Below, in pieces: positions 43,739 through 52,914 of a DNA stretch of 64,000 nucleotides. Numbering within the stretch: the first letter of the stretch is position 1; every line of letters begins with the position of its first letter. The position numbers and the translations under genes were made by a program. The notes below the pieces were generated by a model that was not told where the DNA came from, made no database searches, and saw nothing but the letters and a program-made list of their open reading frames with translations. The DNA is from Ruminococcus sp. CAG:488 (lineage in GTDB: Bacteria > Bacillota > Clostridia > Oscillospirales > Acutalibacteraceae): contig HF999647.1 in NCBI GenBank assembly GCA_000434055.1, positions 74,109 to 138,108 on the forward strand, given 5' to 3'.

Positions 43739-43916
43739 TGCATAGGTGCTTATCTTGGGCGCCCCTGTAGGGGAGCTGTCACGGTTCGTCCGTGACTGAG
43801 GGGTTAAAACAAATATCCCTTCCGCCACAGGCGGTCCCCCTCTTACCCTTGCAACAAGGGGAGGCTTGGCATAAAGTCTGCATTGTTTCGGCATGAGCTT
43901 GCACGCAACCTATGCA
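43739..43916. mobile_element. MITE-like palindromic repeat element
   Basis: TGCATAGGT at 43739-43747 is the inverted copy of ACCTATGCA at 43908-43916, framing a 178-base non-coding stretch. Inside are several GC-rich palindromes: CCCCTGTAGGGG, GTCACGGTTCGTCCGTGAC, CCGCCACAGGCGG and CCCTTGCAACAAGGG. It resembles from memory the interspersed palindromic repeats common in Ruminococcaceae genomes. It has no coding capacity, so would be moved in trans. No target duplication is evident. Confidence 0.65.
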
Positions 43917-43950
43917 CCTAAATCGCAATACACATCGGAGGATTATTGAA

Positions 43951-46359
43951 ATGGGTTATGATTTTAAATCGGTAGAAAAAAAGTGGCAGGATAAATGGGA
44001 GGAAACAGGCGTTTTCCATGCGGTGGATTTTTCGGACAAACCGAAGTTTTACGGCCTTGTTGAGTTCCCTTATCCCAGCGGAGCGGGTATGCACGTCGGA
44101 CACATTAAGGCTTATTCCGGCCTTGAGGTCATTTCCAGAAAAAGAAGAATGCAAGGCTACAATGTTCTGTTCCCGATCGGCTTTGACGCATACGGACTTC
44201 CGACCGAAAACTATGCCATAAAAACAGGTATTCATCCCCGTAAGGTTACGGACATGAATATCGAAAGATTTTCAAGCCAGCTAAAAAAAGTAGGCTTCTC
44301 CTTTGATTGGACTCGTGTAATCGACACCACCCAGGAGGGATACTACAAGTGGACCCAGTGGATTTTCCTCAAGATGTTTGAGCACGGACTTGCCTTCAGA
44401 GATAAAACGCTTGTTAACTACTGCCCCTCTTGCAAGGTTGTTCTTTCCAACGAGGATTCGCAGGGCGGCAAGTGCGATATTTGCCACAGTGATATTGTAC
44501 AGAAGTCAAAGGATGTGTGGTATCTTCGCATAACAAAGTATGCCGACAAACTCCTTGAGGGACTGGATGAGGTTGACTATCTTCCGAATATCAAGCTTCA
44601 GCAGAGAAACTGGATCGGCAAGTCAACGGGCGCTTTTGTTGATTTCGACGTCAAGGGCTCGGATAACGAAAAGCTCAAGATTTATACGACCCGTCCCGAC
44701 ACTCTTTTCGGCGTTACATTCATGGTTATGGCTCCCGAGCATCCGATGATTGATAAGTATGCCGATCGCATTGCCAATATGGACGAGATTACAGGCTACA
44801 GAAAAGAATGCGCAAAGAAAACAGAGTTTGAGAGAACTCAGCTTGTCAAGGAAAAGACAGGCGTTAAGATAGACGGTCTTTCGGGAATTAACCCCGTTAA
44901 CGGCAAGGAAATTCCGATTTACATTTCCGACTATGTTATGATGGGCTACGGTACAGGCGCAATTATGGCTGTTCCGGCACATGATACCCGTGACTATGAG
45001 TTTGCCAAGAAGTTCGGCATTGATATCATCGAGGTTATTAAGGGCGGAGATATTTCAAAAGAAGCGTATACCGGCGAGGGCGAGTGCGTGAATTCAGGCT
45101 TCCTCGACGGAATCAAGAATAAAAAAGAAGCTATTGAGAAGATGGCCGATTATCTCAGCGAAAAGGGCATCGGCGAAAAGGGCGTTCAGTACAAGATGAA
45201 GGACTGGGCATTCAACCGTCAGCGTTATTGGGGCGAGCCGATTCCGATCGTTTACTGCCCGCATTGCGGCATGGTTCCAGTTCCTTATGATGAGCTTCCG
45301 CTCAAGCTGCCGAAGGTTGAAAACTTCGAGCCGGGTTCGGACGGCGAAAGCCCGCTTGCAAAGATTGAGTCTTTTGTCAACTGCAAGTGTCCGAAGTGCG
45401 GCGCAGACGCAAAGCGTGAGACCGACACAATGCCTCAGTGGGCAGGATCTTCATGGTACTTCCTGAGATATATTGATCCCCACAACGACAAGGCTTTTGC
45501 CGATAAGGATAAGCTTAAGTATTGGGGCGAGGTTGACTGGTATAACGGCGGAATGGAGCATGTTACACGTCACATGATTTATTCACGCTTCTGGCATAAG
45601 TTCCTCTATGATATCGGCGAGGTTCCGTATGATGAGCCGTATGCAAAGCGTACCGCTCAGGGTCTTATTCTCGGACCCGACGGCGACAAGATGAGCAAGT
45701 CCAAGGGTAACGTAGTTGACCCGAATGATGTTGTTGATGAGTACGGCGCAGATGTTCTTCGTACCTATGTTCTTTTCATGGGCGACTATGAGAAAGCCGC
45801 TCCGTGGTCAAAGTCATCGGTTAAGGGCTGTAAGAGGTTTATCGACAGAGTATGGGCACTCCAGGATATCCTCACAGAGGGTGACGGGTATTCAAAGGAG
45901 CTTGAATCGGCTTTCCACAAGACGATCAAGAAGGTTTCTGAGGATATCGAGAGCATGAAGTTTAATACGGCGATCGCCGCACTTATGACATTGCTCAATG
46001 ATATCTATAATAAAGGATCAATCAACAATGCCGAGCTGAAAACGTTTGTAACGCTTCTCAATCCGTTCGCACCTCATGTTACGGAGGAAATTTGGGCGGC
46101 TCAGAACTACGGCGGAATGCTGGCTGACGGTCACTGGGTCGATTTCGATGAAGCAAAGTGCATTGACGATGAAATTGAAATCGTTGCACAGATCAACGGC
46201 AAGGTTCGTGCAAAGCTCATGATTCCGGCAGAAATTGACTCGGCTGAGGCAATCGAGCTTGCCAAGAAGGATCCGGCAATCGCCGCCGCAATCGAGGGCA
46301 AGAACGTTGTCAAGGAGCTTTATGTCAAAGGCAGACTTGTAAACATCGTTGTTAAATAA
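43951..46359 (+). CDS. leuS: Leucyl-tRNA synthetase
   Basis: 802 residues from the ATG at 43951 with CGGAGG nine bases upstream. HIGH motif as YPSGAGMHVGHI near 43, zinc-region cysteines CPSCKVVLSNEDSQGGKCDIC near 153-175, CP1 editing domain with YTTRPDTLFGVTFMVMAPEH near 245, and KMSKS in GDKMSKSKGNVVDPN near 577. Class Ia enzyme charging tRNA-Leu. No T-box leader is seen upstream although these are common before leuS in Firmicutes; a MITE-like element ends 34 bases before the start. Confidence 0.98.
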   Translation: MGYDFKSVEKKWQDKWEETGVFHAVDFSDKPKFYGLVEFPYPSGAGMHVGHIKAYSGLEVISRKRRMQGYNVLFPIGFDAYGLPTENYAIKTGIHPRKVTDMNIERFSSQLKKVGFSFDWTRVIDTTQEGYYKWTQWIFLKMFEHGLAFRDKTLVNYCPSCKVVLSNEDSQGGKCDICHSDIVQKSKDVWYLRITKYADKLLEGLDEVDYLPNIKLQQRNWIGKSTGAFVDFDVKGSDNEKLKIYTTRPDTLFGVTFMVMAPEHPMIDKYADRIANMDEITGYRKECAKKTEFERTQLVKEKTGVKIDGLSGINPVNGKEIPIYISDYVMMGYGTGAIMAVPAHDTRDYEFAKKFGIDIIEVIKGGDISKEAYTGEGECVNSGFLDGIKNKKEAIEKMADYLSEKGIGEKGVQYKMKDWAFNRQRYWGEPIPIVYCPHCGMVPVPYDELPLKLPKVENFEPGSDGESPLAKIESFVNCKCPKCGADAKRETDTMPQWAGSSWYFLRYIDPHNDKAFADKDKLKYWGEVDWYNGGMEHVTRHMIYSRFWHKFLYDIGEVPYDEPYAKRTAQGLILGPDGDKMSKSKGNVVDPNDVVDEYGADVLRTYVLFMGDYEKAAPWSKSSVKGCKRFIDRVWALQDILTEGDGYSKELESAFHKTIKKVSEDIESMKFNTAIAALMTLLNDIYNKGSINNAELKTFVTLLNPFAPHVTEEIWAAQNYGGMLADGHWVDFDEAKCIDDEIEIVAQINGKVRAKLMIPAEIDSAEAIELAKKDPAIAAAIEGKNVVKELYVKGRLVNIVVK

Positions 46360-46370
46360 AAGATAACTAA

Positions 46371-46402
46371 AACGGAGGCTGTTTATTCAGTCTCCGTTTT
46401 TG
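46371..46402 (+). terminator. Terminator of leuS
   Basis: ACGGAGGCTG pairs with CAGTCTCCGT (one wobble) around TTTATT, followed by TTTTTG. Confidence 0.88.
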
Positions 46403-46605
46403 AAATAGGGGCAGTGAGCGCAAATTATCATTTTTTTTGCAAAAAAGACGATGCCATTATATATATAAATGTATATGATATTCATTCGGTGATAAAATCT
46501 GATTTTTTTTGCTCTCTTGTCAACCGTCATAAACCACAATATATGGGTACGGTTTTTGTGCAGAACCGACTATGTGGGAAAGTGTGGAAAATTCAAGTTG
46601 AAAAT

Positions 46606-46650
46606 CCCCGAAAGCCTTGATACAGCTTGCTTTCGGGGGTAATTTTTGCT
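46606..46650 (+). terminator. Terminator-like hairpin in the leuS-rpsJ gap
   Basis: CCCCGAAAGC and GCTTTCGGGG form a 10-base perfect stem with a 13-base loop; GGTAATTTTT follows. The stretch 46403-46605 before it is AT-rich with no credible gene, so this hairpin may end an unrecognised small RNA or leuS read-through. Confidence 0.55.
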
Positions 46651-46682
46651 CAAAAAATTTTTTAAAAATATTGAAAAAAAGC

Positions 46683-46711
46683 TTGCAATTTGAAATAAAG
46701 TGTGGTATGAT
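46683..46711 (+). promoter_or_regulatory. Promoter of the S10-spc-alpha ribosomal operon
   Basis: TTGCAA and TATGAT with a 17-base spacer; transcription start near 46718. No other convincing promoter or terminator is seen from here to 62191, apart from the attenuator-like hairpin in the leader. Confidence 0.75.
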
Positions 46712-46717
46712 ACTCGA

Positions 46718-47020
46718 GCATGCTATATTATTATGTAGTTTAGTGCGTAGATATGCGTTGATGTGAGAGGTGGCGGCTCGTAGAAGTCGGGAATTCTCAC
46801 GGAGTATGTCCGATTTAAAACCGGGCGATTTAATAACCTACAGCACAGGTTTGCTATCCCTTAGCAAACTTGCGCGTGTATGTGCGTTTAAGACCTTAAA
46901 TGCACTATCCCGGAAACTAACCCATTTCCGGTTTTTAAATGCAGAGGGTGGAAACACCCGGAAACGTTGCGAAATTAGGTTTTAAACGTTGCCCGCCAAA
47001 CTTTGTAAGGAGGCAAAATC
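46718..47020 (+). ncRNA. Structured 5' leader of the S10 operon with attenuator-like hairpin
   Basis: About 300 bases of leader contain successive hairpins: GTTTGCTA/TAGCAAAC (46849-46869), GTGCGTTTAA/TTAAATGCAC (46882-46905), CCGGAAA/TTTCCGG plus five T (46910-46936, terminator-like), and GGGTG-GAAA-CACCC (46946-46959). TTTCCGG can also pair with a second CCGGAAA (46958-46964), and CCGGG (46821-46825) with CCCGG (46909-46913). Ribosomal-protein leaders in Firmicutes often bind L4 or another product for feedback; the ligand here is unknown. Confidence 0.65.
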
Positions 47021-47332
47021 ATGGCAGTAAAGGGAAAAATCAGAATCAGATTGAAGGGCTATGACCACAATCTCGTTGACAAGGCAGCGGAGAAGATCGT
47101 TGAGACTGCTAAGCGTACAGGCGCTCAGGTTTCAGGTCCCGTTCCCCTTCCGACAGAGAAAGAGGTCGTTACGATCCTTCGTGCTGTTCACAAGTACAAG
47201 GACTCCAGAGAGCAGTTCGAACAGCGCACACACAAAAGGCTTATCGACATCATCAGACCGTCAGCCAAGACTGTTGACGCTTTGAGAGGTCTTGAGCTTC
47301 CTGCCGGCGTAGAGATCGAAATCAAGCTTTGA
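47021..47332 (+). CDS. rpsJ: 30S ribosomal protein S10 (uS10), also NusG/NusB partner
   Basis: 103 residues, ATG after [27 protein letters not shown] at the N-terminus and [20 protein letters not shown] near 70 are diagnostic. First gene of the operon, behind the structured leader. It binds the 30S head and, as NusE, takes part in antitermination complexes. Confidence 0.98.
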   Translation: MAVKGKIRIRLKGYDHNLVDKAAEKIVETAKRTGAQVSGPVPLPTEKEVVTILRAVHKYKDSREQFEQRTHKRLIDIIRPSAKTVDALRGLELPAGVEIEIKL

Positions 47333-47344
47333 TTTTACGCTAAC

Positions 47345-47377
47345 AGGTCAAGTTGGCGCAGTTGCCAACCAATAACC
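47345..47377 (+). promoter_or_regulatory. RNA hairpin between rpsJ and rplC
   Basis: GTTGGC and GCCAAC form a 6-base stem, nested in AGGT/ACCT; it ends 4 bases before the rplC ribosome site. It could control rplC translation or be an mRNA processing site. Inference from pairing only. Confidence 0.4.
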
Positions 47378-47396
47378 TATAAGGAGGAAAACTTAT

Positions 47397-48029
47397 ATGA
47401 AAAAGGGTCTTATCGGAAAGAAAATCGGTATGACGCAGATCTTCGACGAAAAGGGTAACGTAATCCCCGTAACAGTCGTTGAAGCAGGTCCGTGTGTAAT
47501 CACACAGAAGAAGACGATCGAGAATGACGGCTATGAGGCTGTTCAGGTCGGCTTCGGTGACGTAAAGGCACAGAGAGTCAACAAGGCTATGAAGGGTCAC
47601 TTCGCAAAGAACGATGTTGCTCCCAAGAAGGTACTCAAGGAGTTCCGTCTCGAGAACATTGCAGACGTTAACGTAGGCGACATCCTCAAGGCCGATGTGT
47701 TCGCAACAGGCGACAAGGTTGACGTTATCGGCACAAGCAAGGGTCACGGAACAGCAGGTTCCATCAAGCGTTGGAACTTCTCAAGACTCAGAGAGTCCCA
47801 CGGTACAGGTCCCGTTGCAAGACACGCCGGTTCATTGGGTGCTTGTTCAACTCCTTCCCGTGTTTACAAGGGAAAGAAGCTTGCAGGTCACTACGGTGTA
47901 GACCGCACCACAGTTCAGAATTTAACTATTGCTAAGGTTGACGTCGAGAACAACCTCATCGCCGTTAAGGGCGCAATTCCGGGCCCGAAGGGCGGAATCG
48001 TTGTTATCGCCGATGCCAAGAAAGCGTAA
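47397..48029 (+). CDS. rplC: 50S ribosomal protein L3 (uL3)
   Basis: 210 residues, ATG after AAGGAGG. Opening [20 protein letters not shown] and the loop [20 protein letters not shown] near 132 are typical; the extension reaches the peptidyl-transferase centre. 64 bases after rpsJ, with a hairpin in the gap, an unusually long gap for this operon. Confidence 0.98.
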   Translation: MKKGLIGKKIGMTQIFDEKGNVIPVTVVEAGPCVITQKKTIENDGYEAVQVGFGDVKAQRVNKAMKGHFAKNDVAPKKVLKEFRLENIADVNVGDILKADVFATGDKVDVIGTSKGHGTAGSIKRWNFSRLRESHGTGPVARHAGSLGACSTPSRVYKGKKLAGHYGVDRTTVQNLTIAKVDVENNLIAVKGAIPGPKGGIVVIADAKKA

Positions 48030-48047
48030 CGGAAGGAGTGTTAAAGT

Positions 48048-48671
48048 ATGCCTAATGTATCAGTATTCGATATGAACGGTAAAAAGGTCTCCGATCTTGC
48101 TCTTGCAGAGTCTGTTTTCGGAATCGAGCCGAATTCTTATGCTATGCATCTTTGCGTAGTTAACTATTTGGCAAATCAGCGTCAGGGCACACAGTCAACC
48201 CGTACACGCTCAGAGGTAAGCGGCGGCGGCAAGAAGCCGTGGAAGCAGAAGGGTACAGGCCGTGCACGTCAGGGTTCAACAAGAGCTCCTCAGTGGACAC
48301 ACGGCGGTATCGCACACGGCCCCAAGCCGAGAGAGTACGGCTTCTCAATCAACAAGAAGGTAAGAAGACTTGCTATGAAGTCTGCTTTCTCTTCAAAGGT
48401 TGCAGCAGAGGAGCTTGTAGTTCTTGACGATCTCAAGCTTGACGCAATCAAGACTAAGGAAGTTGTAAAGGTTCTTACAGCTCTCGAAACAGGCAAGAAG
48501 GTTCTTCTCGTTCTTCCGGAGAACAACGACGTTCTTTACAGAAGCGCAAGAAACATTGCCGGTGTTAAGGTTTCAACCGTAAACACATTGAATGTTTATG
48601 ACATTCTTAATTGTGACACAATGCTCGTTCTTAAGGACAGCGTTGCAAAGATTGAGGAGGTATATGCATGA
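48048..48671 (+). CDS. rplD: 50S ribosomal protein L4 (uL4)
   Basis: 207 residues. The exit-tunnel loop is seen as RTRSEVSGGGKKPWKQKGTG and RQGSTRAPQWTHGGIAHGP (about 48-86). In other bacteria L4 is the autoregulator of the S10 operon, which makes it the leading candidate ligand for the leader at 46718. Its stop overlaps rplW by four bases. Confidence 0.98.
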   Translation: MPNVSVFDMNGKKVSDLALAESVFGIEPNSYAMHLCVVNYLANQRQGTQSTRTRSEVSGGGKKPWKQKGTGRARQGSTRAPQWTHGGIAHGPKPREYGFSINKKVRRLAMKSAFSSKVAAEELVVLDDLKLDAIKTKEVVKVLTALETGKKVLLVLPENNDVLYRSARNIAGVKVSTVNTLNVYDILNCDTMLVLKDSVAKIEEVYA

Positions 48672-48964
48672 GTAAAGCAGCACAGGACATAATCCTCCGT
48701 CCGATTATCACTGAAGAGAGCATGCTCGGCACAGCCGATAAGAAGTACACCTTCTCGGTTGCCAAGGATGCAAACAAGATTGAAATCGCAGCAGCCGTTG
48801 AGGAGCTTTTCGGCGTAAAGGTAGCTAAGGTCAACACCATCAACTGCCTCGGCAAGCTTCGCAGACAGGGCGTTTCCCAGGGCTATACAGCCGCTTGGAA
48901 AAAGGCGATCGTTACTCTTACAGAGGATTCAAAGACCATCGAGTTCTTCGATGGCATGATGTAA
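48668..48964 (+). CDS. rplW: 50S ribosomal protein L23 (uL23)
   Basis: 98 residues. DIILRPIITEESMLGTADKK at the N-terminus and VEELFGVKVAKVNTINCLGK near 40 are diagnostic. It borders the tunnel exit and is the docking site of SRP and trigger factor. Coupled to rplD through ATGA. A 90-base gap with a folded element follows. Confidence 0.97.
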   Translation: MSKAAQDIILRPIITEESMLGTADKKYTFSVAKDANKIEIAAAVEELFGVKVAKVNTINCLGKLRRQGVSQGYTAAWKKAIVTLTEDSKTIEFFDGMM

Positions 48965-48995
48965 TCTGACATCACAAAACAAACCGTAAAATTCC

Positions 48996-49035
48996 GGTGG
49001 TAATGTATGGAGTTCGACATACTCCGCGAAGCCAC
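48996..49035 (+). promoter_or_regulatory. Folded RNA element before rplB
   Basis: GTGG/CCAC (48997-49000 and 49032-49035) encloses an inner stem GGAGT/ACTCC (49009-49025) with an asymmetric internal loop ending GCGAAG. The ribosome site of rplB follows at once. It may be an autoregulatory site or processing site; no family is recalled. Confidence 0.35.
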
Positions 49036-49054
49036 TTAAAGGAGTGTGAATCAA

Positions 49055-49888
49055 ATGTCGATCAAAGTCTATAAGCCGACTTCAAATTCACGTAGAAATA
49101 TGTCGGTTACAGATTATTCAGAGCTTTCAAAGGTTGCTCCCGAAAGAAGCCTCCTTGAGCCGCTCAAGAATAAATCGGGTCGTAACAATTACGGTCGCAT
49201 CACAGTACGTCATCGCGGCGGAGCAAACCGCAGAAAGTACCGTGTAATCGACTTCAAGCGTTCCAAGTTCGATGTTCCTGCTGAGGTAGTTTCACTCGAA
49301 TATGACCCGAACCGTTCAGCTCACATCGCTCTCATCAAGTATGAGGACGGCGTAAAGAGCTACATCCTTGCTCCCGCAGGCCTCAAGGTCGGCGACAAGG
49401 TTATGGCAGGTCCCGAAGCCGATATCAAGCCGGGCAATGCACTGCCGCTCGTTAATATCCCCACAGGTACCGTTATTCACAACGTTGAGCTTTATCCGGG
49501 CCGCGGCGGTCAGCTTGCAAGAGCTGCAGGTAACGCTGCACAGCTTATGGCTAAGGAAGGCGAATATGCTCTCCTCAGACTTCCCTCGGGCGAGCTTCGC
49601 AAGGTTCCCGCAAACTGCATGGCAACAGTAGGCCAGGTTGGAAACCTTGATCACGAGAACGTTAAGATCGGTAACGCAGGTAGAAAACGTCATATGGGTT
49701 GGAGACCTACAGTCCGCGGTTCTGTAATGAACCCGAACGATCACCCCCACGGCGGTGGTGAAGGTAAGTCACCTATCGGTCGTCCCGGCCCTGTTACACC
49801 TTGGGGCAAGCCGGCTCTCGGTTACAAGACTCGTAACAAGAAGAAGGCTTCCAACAAGATGATCGTAAGACGTCGTAACGGCAAATAA
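49055..49888 (+). CDS. rplB: 50S ribosomal protein L2 (uL2)
   Basis: 277 residues from the ATG at 49055, nine bases after [26 protein letters not shown] near 50 and the conserved [19 protein letters not shown] near 225, with the His implicated in peptidyl transfer, are clear. Length as expected. Confidence 0.98.
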   Translation: MSIKVYKPTSNSRRNMSVTDYSELSKVAPERSLLEPLKNKSGRNNYGRITVRHRGGANRRKYRVIDFKRSKFDVPAEVVSLEYDPNRSAHIALIKYEDGVKSYILAPAGLKVGDKVMAGPEADIKPGNALPLVNIPTGTVIHNVELYPGRGGQLARAAGNAAQLMAKEGEYALLRLPSGELRKVPANCMATVGQVGNLDHENVKIGNAGRKRHMGWRPTVRGSVMNPNDHPHGGGEGKSPIGRPGPVTPWGKPALGYKTRNKKKASNKMIVRRRNGK

Positions 49889-49909
49889 GTTGAAAGGAGA
49901 TAAAGATCT

Positions 49910-50191
49910 ATGGGCAGAAGCGTAAAGAAAGGCCCCTACGTGCAGGCTAAGTTGTTCCAGAGAGTACAGGCCATGAACGAGAAGGGCGAAAAAATAGTTC
50001 TCAAGACATGGAGCCGCAGCTCCACAATCTTCCCTGACTTTGTCGGCCACACATTTGCGGTTCATGACGGACGCAAACACGTTCCCGTATATGTTACGGA
50101 GGACATGGTTGGTCATAAGTTGGGCGAATTTGCACCTACAAGAACCTTCAGAGGTCATGCAGGTTCAAAAACAACAAATAATGGTAAATAA
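49910..50191 (+). CDS. rpsS: 30S ribosomal protein S19 (uS19)
   Basis: 93 residues. [20 protein letters not shown] start and [21 protein letters not shown] near 39 are typical; it binds the 30S head with S13. Located 21 bases after rplB. Confidence 0.98.
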   Translation: MGRSVKKGPYVQAKLFQRVQAMNEKGEKIVLKTWSRSSTIFPDFVGHTFAVHDGRKHVPVYVTEDMVGHKLGEFAPTRTFRGHAGSKTTNNGK

Positions 50192-50214
50192 TTAGCCGAA
50201 AGGAGTGTGTATTC

Positions 50215-50547
50215 ATGGAAGCAACAGCAAAAGTAACCTACGTGCGTATTGCACCGAGAAAGGTTCAGATTGTGCTTGACCTTATCAGAAATAAGCCTTG
50301 CGACCAGGCAATGGCTATCCTTAAACACACGCCGAAGGCTGCGTGTGAACCGCTTGAAAAGCTGCTTAAGTCAGCTATGGCAAATGCGGAAAACAAAGAT
50401 ATGGACGTTTCCAGCCTCTACGTTGCAGAGTGCTTCGTAGGCCAGGGCCCGACTCTTAAGAGAATCAGACCCCGTGCACAGGGACGTGCATACAGAATAA
50501 ACAAGAAGACTTCTCACATTACATTAGTACTCAGAGAAGCAGAATAA
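50215..50547 (+). CDS. rplV: 50S ribosomal protein L22 (uL22)
   Basis: 110 residues. [20 protein letters not shown] near 11 and [20 protein letters not shown] near 80 (tunnel hairpin) are diagnostic. The beta-hairpin lines the exit tunnel near L4. Confidence 0.98.
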   Translation: MEATAKVTYVRIAPRKVQIVLDLIRNKPCDQAMAILKHTPKAACEPLEKLLKSAMANAENKDMDVSSLYVAECFVGQGPTLKRIRPRAQGRAYRINKKTSHITLVLREAE

Positions 50548-50566
50548 GCGAGGAGGAGGTAAACAT

Positions 50567-51250
50567 ATGGGCCAGAAAATAAATCCTACCGGTCTTAGAA
50601 TCGGTGTTATTAAGAATTGGGAATCCCGCTGGTATGCCGGTAAGAGCACTTTCGGCGATACTCTTGTTGAGGATTATAATCTTCGTGAATACCTTCTCGA
50701 TACACTCGCTCCTGCAGGTGTACCTAAGGTTGAAATCGAGAGAGACGCAAAGCGTGTTTATATCAACATTCATTGCGCAAAGCCCGGCATGGTAATCGGC
50801 CGCGGCGGCTCGGAGATCGAGAAGCTCAAGGAAATTTGTAAGAAGAAGCTTGGCGGAGACAAGGATGTTTCAATCAACATTATCGAGATTAAGCAGCCTG
50901 ACCTTGACGCACAGCTTGTTGCTGAGAACATCGCATCTCAGCTCGAAAGACGTATTTCCTTCCGCCGTGCTATGAAGCAGTGCATCGGACGCACAATGAA
51001 GCTCGGCGCAAAGGGTATCAAAATTCAGTGTTCAGGTCGTCTCGGCGGCGCAGAAATTGCCCGTTCGGAGACTTATCATGAGGGTACAATTCCCCTTCAG
51101 ACAATCCGTGCAGACATCGACTACGGCTTTGCTGAGGCAAAGACAACTTACGGTCGTATCGGCGTTAAGGTTTGGCTTTACAAGGGCGAGGTTCTCCATG
51201 AGGCTAACAACAATCATCGCAGACCACGCCGTAAGGAGGGAGCTAAATAA
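50567..51250 (+). CDS. rpsC: 30S ribosomal protein S3 (uS3)
   Basis: 227 residues, ATG after [25 protein letters not shown] start, KH domain [16 protein letters not shown] near 75, and [20 protein letters not shown] near 133 are typical. Its stop TAA shares its last base with the rplP ATG. Confidence 0.98.
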   Translation: MGQKINPTGLRIGVIKNWESRWYAGKSTFGDTLVEDYNLREYLLDTLAPAGVPKVEIERDAKRVYINIHCAKPGMVIGRGGSEIEKLKEICKKKLGGDKDVSINIIEIKQPDLDAQLVAENIASQLERRISFRRAMKQCIGRTMKLGAKGIKIQCSGRLGGAEIARSETYHEGTIPLQTIRADIDYGFAEAKTTYGRIGVKVWLYKGEVLHEANNNHRRPRRKEGAK

Positions 51251-51675
51251 TGCTGTTACCTAAGAGAGTTAAATATCGTCGTGTTCAGAGAGGTCGTCTG
51301 AAGGGTAAGGCAACTCGCGGTAACAAGGTTACCAACGGTGAATATGGACTTCAGGCTCTCGAGCCGGCATGGATCACATCAAACCAGATCGAGGCAGCTC
51401 GTATCGCTATGACTCGTTACATCAAGCGTAACGGTCAGGTTTGGATCAAGATTTTCCCGGATAAGCCGATTACAGAGAAGCCGGCTGAGACCCGAATGGG
51501 TTCAGGTAAAGGATCACCCGAATACTGGGTTGCAGTCGTTAAGCCGGGCAGAGTTATGTTTGAAATTGCAGGTGTTGATGAGGACACAGCTCGTGAGGCT
51601 CTTCGTCTCGCAGCTAACAAGCTCCCGATCAAATGCAAGTTTGTTACTAAAGAAGAAACGGGTGGTGAGCAGTAA
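51250..51675 (+). CDS. rplP: 50S ribosomal protein L16 (uL16)
   Basis: 141 residues. [20 protein letters not shown] start and the [20 protein letters not shown] block near 82 are diagnostic; it contacts the A-site tRNA. One-base overlaps with rpsC before and rpmC after. Confidence 0.98.
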   Translation: MLLPKRVKYRRVQRGRLKGKATRGNKVTNGEYGLQALEPAWITSNQIEAARIAMTRYIKRNGQVWIKIFPDKPITEKPAETRMGSGKGSPEYWVAVVKPGRVMFEIAGVDEDTAREALRLAANKLPIKCKFVTKEETGGEQ

Positions 51676-51878
51676 TGAAAGCAAGTGAAATCAGAAAAAT
51701 GTCCGCAAGCGAGCTTGACACCAAGCTTCACGATCTTAAGGATGAGCTTTTCAAGCTTCGTTTCCAGCAGGCCATTAACCAGCTCGACAACCCAATGCGT
51801 ATTAACGCCGTTAAAAAAGATATCGCAAGAATAAAGACTGTTCAGCGTGATATCGAACTTCACGGCGCTGAGTCGTAA
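51675..51878 (+). CDS. rpmC: 50S ribosomal protein L29 (uL29)
   Basis: 67 residues, two long helices, [20 protein letters not shown] at the N-terminus and [20 protein letters not shown] in the middle, typical of L29 near the tunnel exit. Start overlaps the rplP stop by one base. Confidence 0.97.
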   Translation: MKASEIRKMSASELDTKLHDLKDELFKLRFQQAINQLDNPMRINAVKKDIARIKTVQRDIELHGAES

Positions 51879-51898
51879 TGAAAGGGAGGTTAACTGTA

Positions 51899-52156
51899 AT
51901 GGAAGAAAGAAACCTCAGAAAGACGCGTGTAGGCGTTGTCAGCAGCGACAAGATGGACAAGACGGTCGTTGTTACTGTTAAGGACAAGATAAAGCATCCG
52001 CTTTATAAGAAGATCGTTAACCGTACAATCAAGTTCAAGGCTCATGACGAGAAGAACGAGTGCGGCGTAGGCGACAAGGTATTGATTATGGAAACACGTC
52101 CTCTTTCAAAGGACAAGAGATGGCGTGTAGTCGAGATTATCGAGAAAGCCAAATAA
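51899..52156 (+). CDS. rpsQ: 30S ribosomal protein S17 (uS17)
   Basis: 85 residues from the ATG at 51899, nine bases after GGGAGG; an earlier in-frame ATG at 51878 lacks support. [20 protein letters not shown] and [19 protein letters not shown] identify it. Confidence 0.97.
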   Translation: MEERNLRKTRVGVVSSDKMDKTVVVTVKDKIKHPLYKKIVNRTIKFKAHDEKNECGVGDKVLIMETRPLSKDKRWRVVEIIEKAK

Positions 52157-52184
52157 TTGGCGCAGGTGTAAGGAGGCAAACACT

Positions 52185-52553
52185 GTGATACAGCAAGAAA
52201 GTAACCTCAAAGTTGCCGACAACACCGGAGCGAAGGAGATCAGATGTATCCGAGTTCTCGGTGGTACCGGCAGAAGATACGCCAACATCGGCGACGTTAT
52301 TGTTGCTTCGGTTAAGAAAGCAACACCCGGCGGCGTCGTAAAGAAGGGCGAGGTTGTAAAGGCAGTAGTTGTTCGTACTGCCAGCGGCGTACGCCGCAAC
52401 GACGGCACATATATTCGTTTTGACGAGAATGCTGCTGTCATCATCAGAGACGATAAAAACCCAAAGGGCACACGTATTTTTGGACCTGTTGCAAGAGAGC
52501 TTCGTGACCATGATTTCATGAAGATCCTTTCACTCGCTCCCGAAGTGCTTTAA
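52185..52553 (+). CDS. rplN: 50S ribosomal protein L14 (uL14)
   Basis: 122 residues from a GTG after [27 protein letters not shown] start and the closing [20 protein letters not shown] end are diagnostic. It is the binding target of RsfS, which is also encoded in this window. Confidence 0.98.
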   Translation: MIQQESNLKVADNTGAKEIRCIRVLGGTGRRYANIGDVIVASVKKATPGGVVKKGEVVKAVVVRTASGVRRNDGTYIRFDENAAVIIRDDKNPKGTRIFGPVARELRDHDFMKILSLAPEVL

Positions 52554-52568
52554 TCAGGGGGTGCAACT

Positions 52569-52895
52569 ATGAGTAATAAAGTACACGTTAAGACCGGTGA
52601 TCAGGTCATCGTAATCAACGGTAAGTACCGTGGAGCTAAAGGCAAGGTTCTCCAGGTTGCTCCTTCAGAGGGTAAGGTTATCGTTGAGGGCATTAACATT
52701 GTAACAAAGCATGTTAAGCCGAGACAGATGGGTGAGCAGGGAGGCCTTGTAAAGGCTGAGAGCGCACTCTATGCCGATAAGGTACAGCTCGTTTGCCCGA
52801 AGTGCGGCAGACCGACAAGAGTCGGTCACGCAGCTAAGGCTGACGGCAAGAAAGATAAGAAGCGCATTTGCAAAAAGTGCAACGCGGAATTTTAA
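52569..52895 (+). CDS. rplX: 50S ribosomal protein L24 (uL24)
   Basis: 108 residues. KOW motif VIVINGKYRGAKGKVLQVAP near 14 and HVKPRQMGEQGGLVKAE near 50. The C-terminus keeps four cysteines (VCPKCGRPTRVG and RICKKC), an apparent zinc ribbon found in the C+ form of L24. Initiates 50S assembly. Confidence 0.97.
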   Translation: MSNKVHVKTGDQVIVINGKYRGAKGKVLQVAPSEGKVIVEGINIVTKHVKPRQMGEQGGLVKAESALYADKVQLVCPKCGRPTRVGHAAKADGKKDKKRICKKCNAEF

Positions 52896-52914
52896 TAAGG
52901 GAGGTACATGACAA

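Noticed and set aside
43739..43950. T-box riboswitch before leuS
   Set aside because: No T-box (TGGNACCGCG-like) sequence or specifier stem is found; the space is filled by the MITE-like element.
46414..46620. Short open frame after leuS
   Set aside because: Starts without a ribosome site and runs into the hairpin at 46606; composition is not protein-like.
46770..46985. Short open frame in the S10 leader
   Set aside because: It lies across the hairpins of the leader, has no good ribosome site and no protein-like composition.
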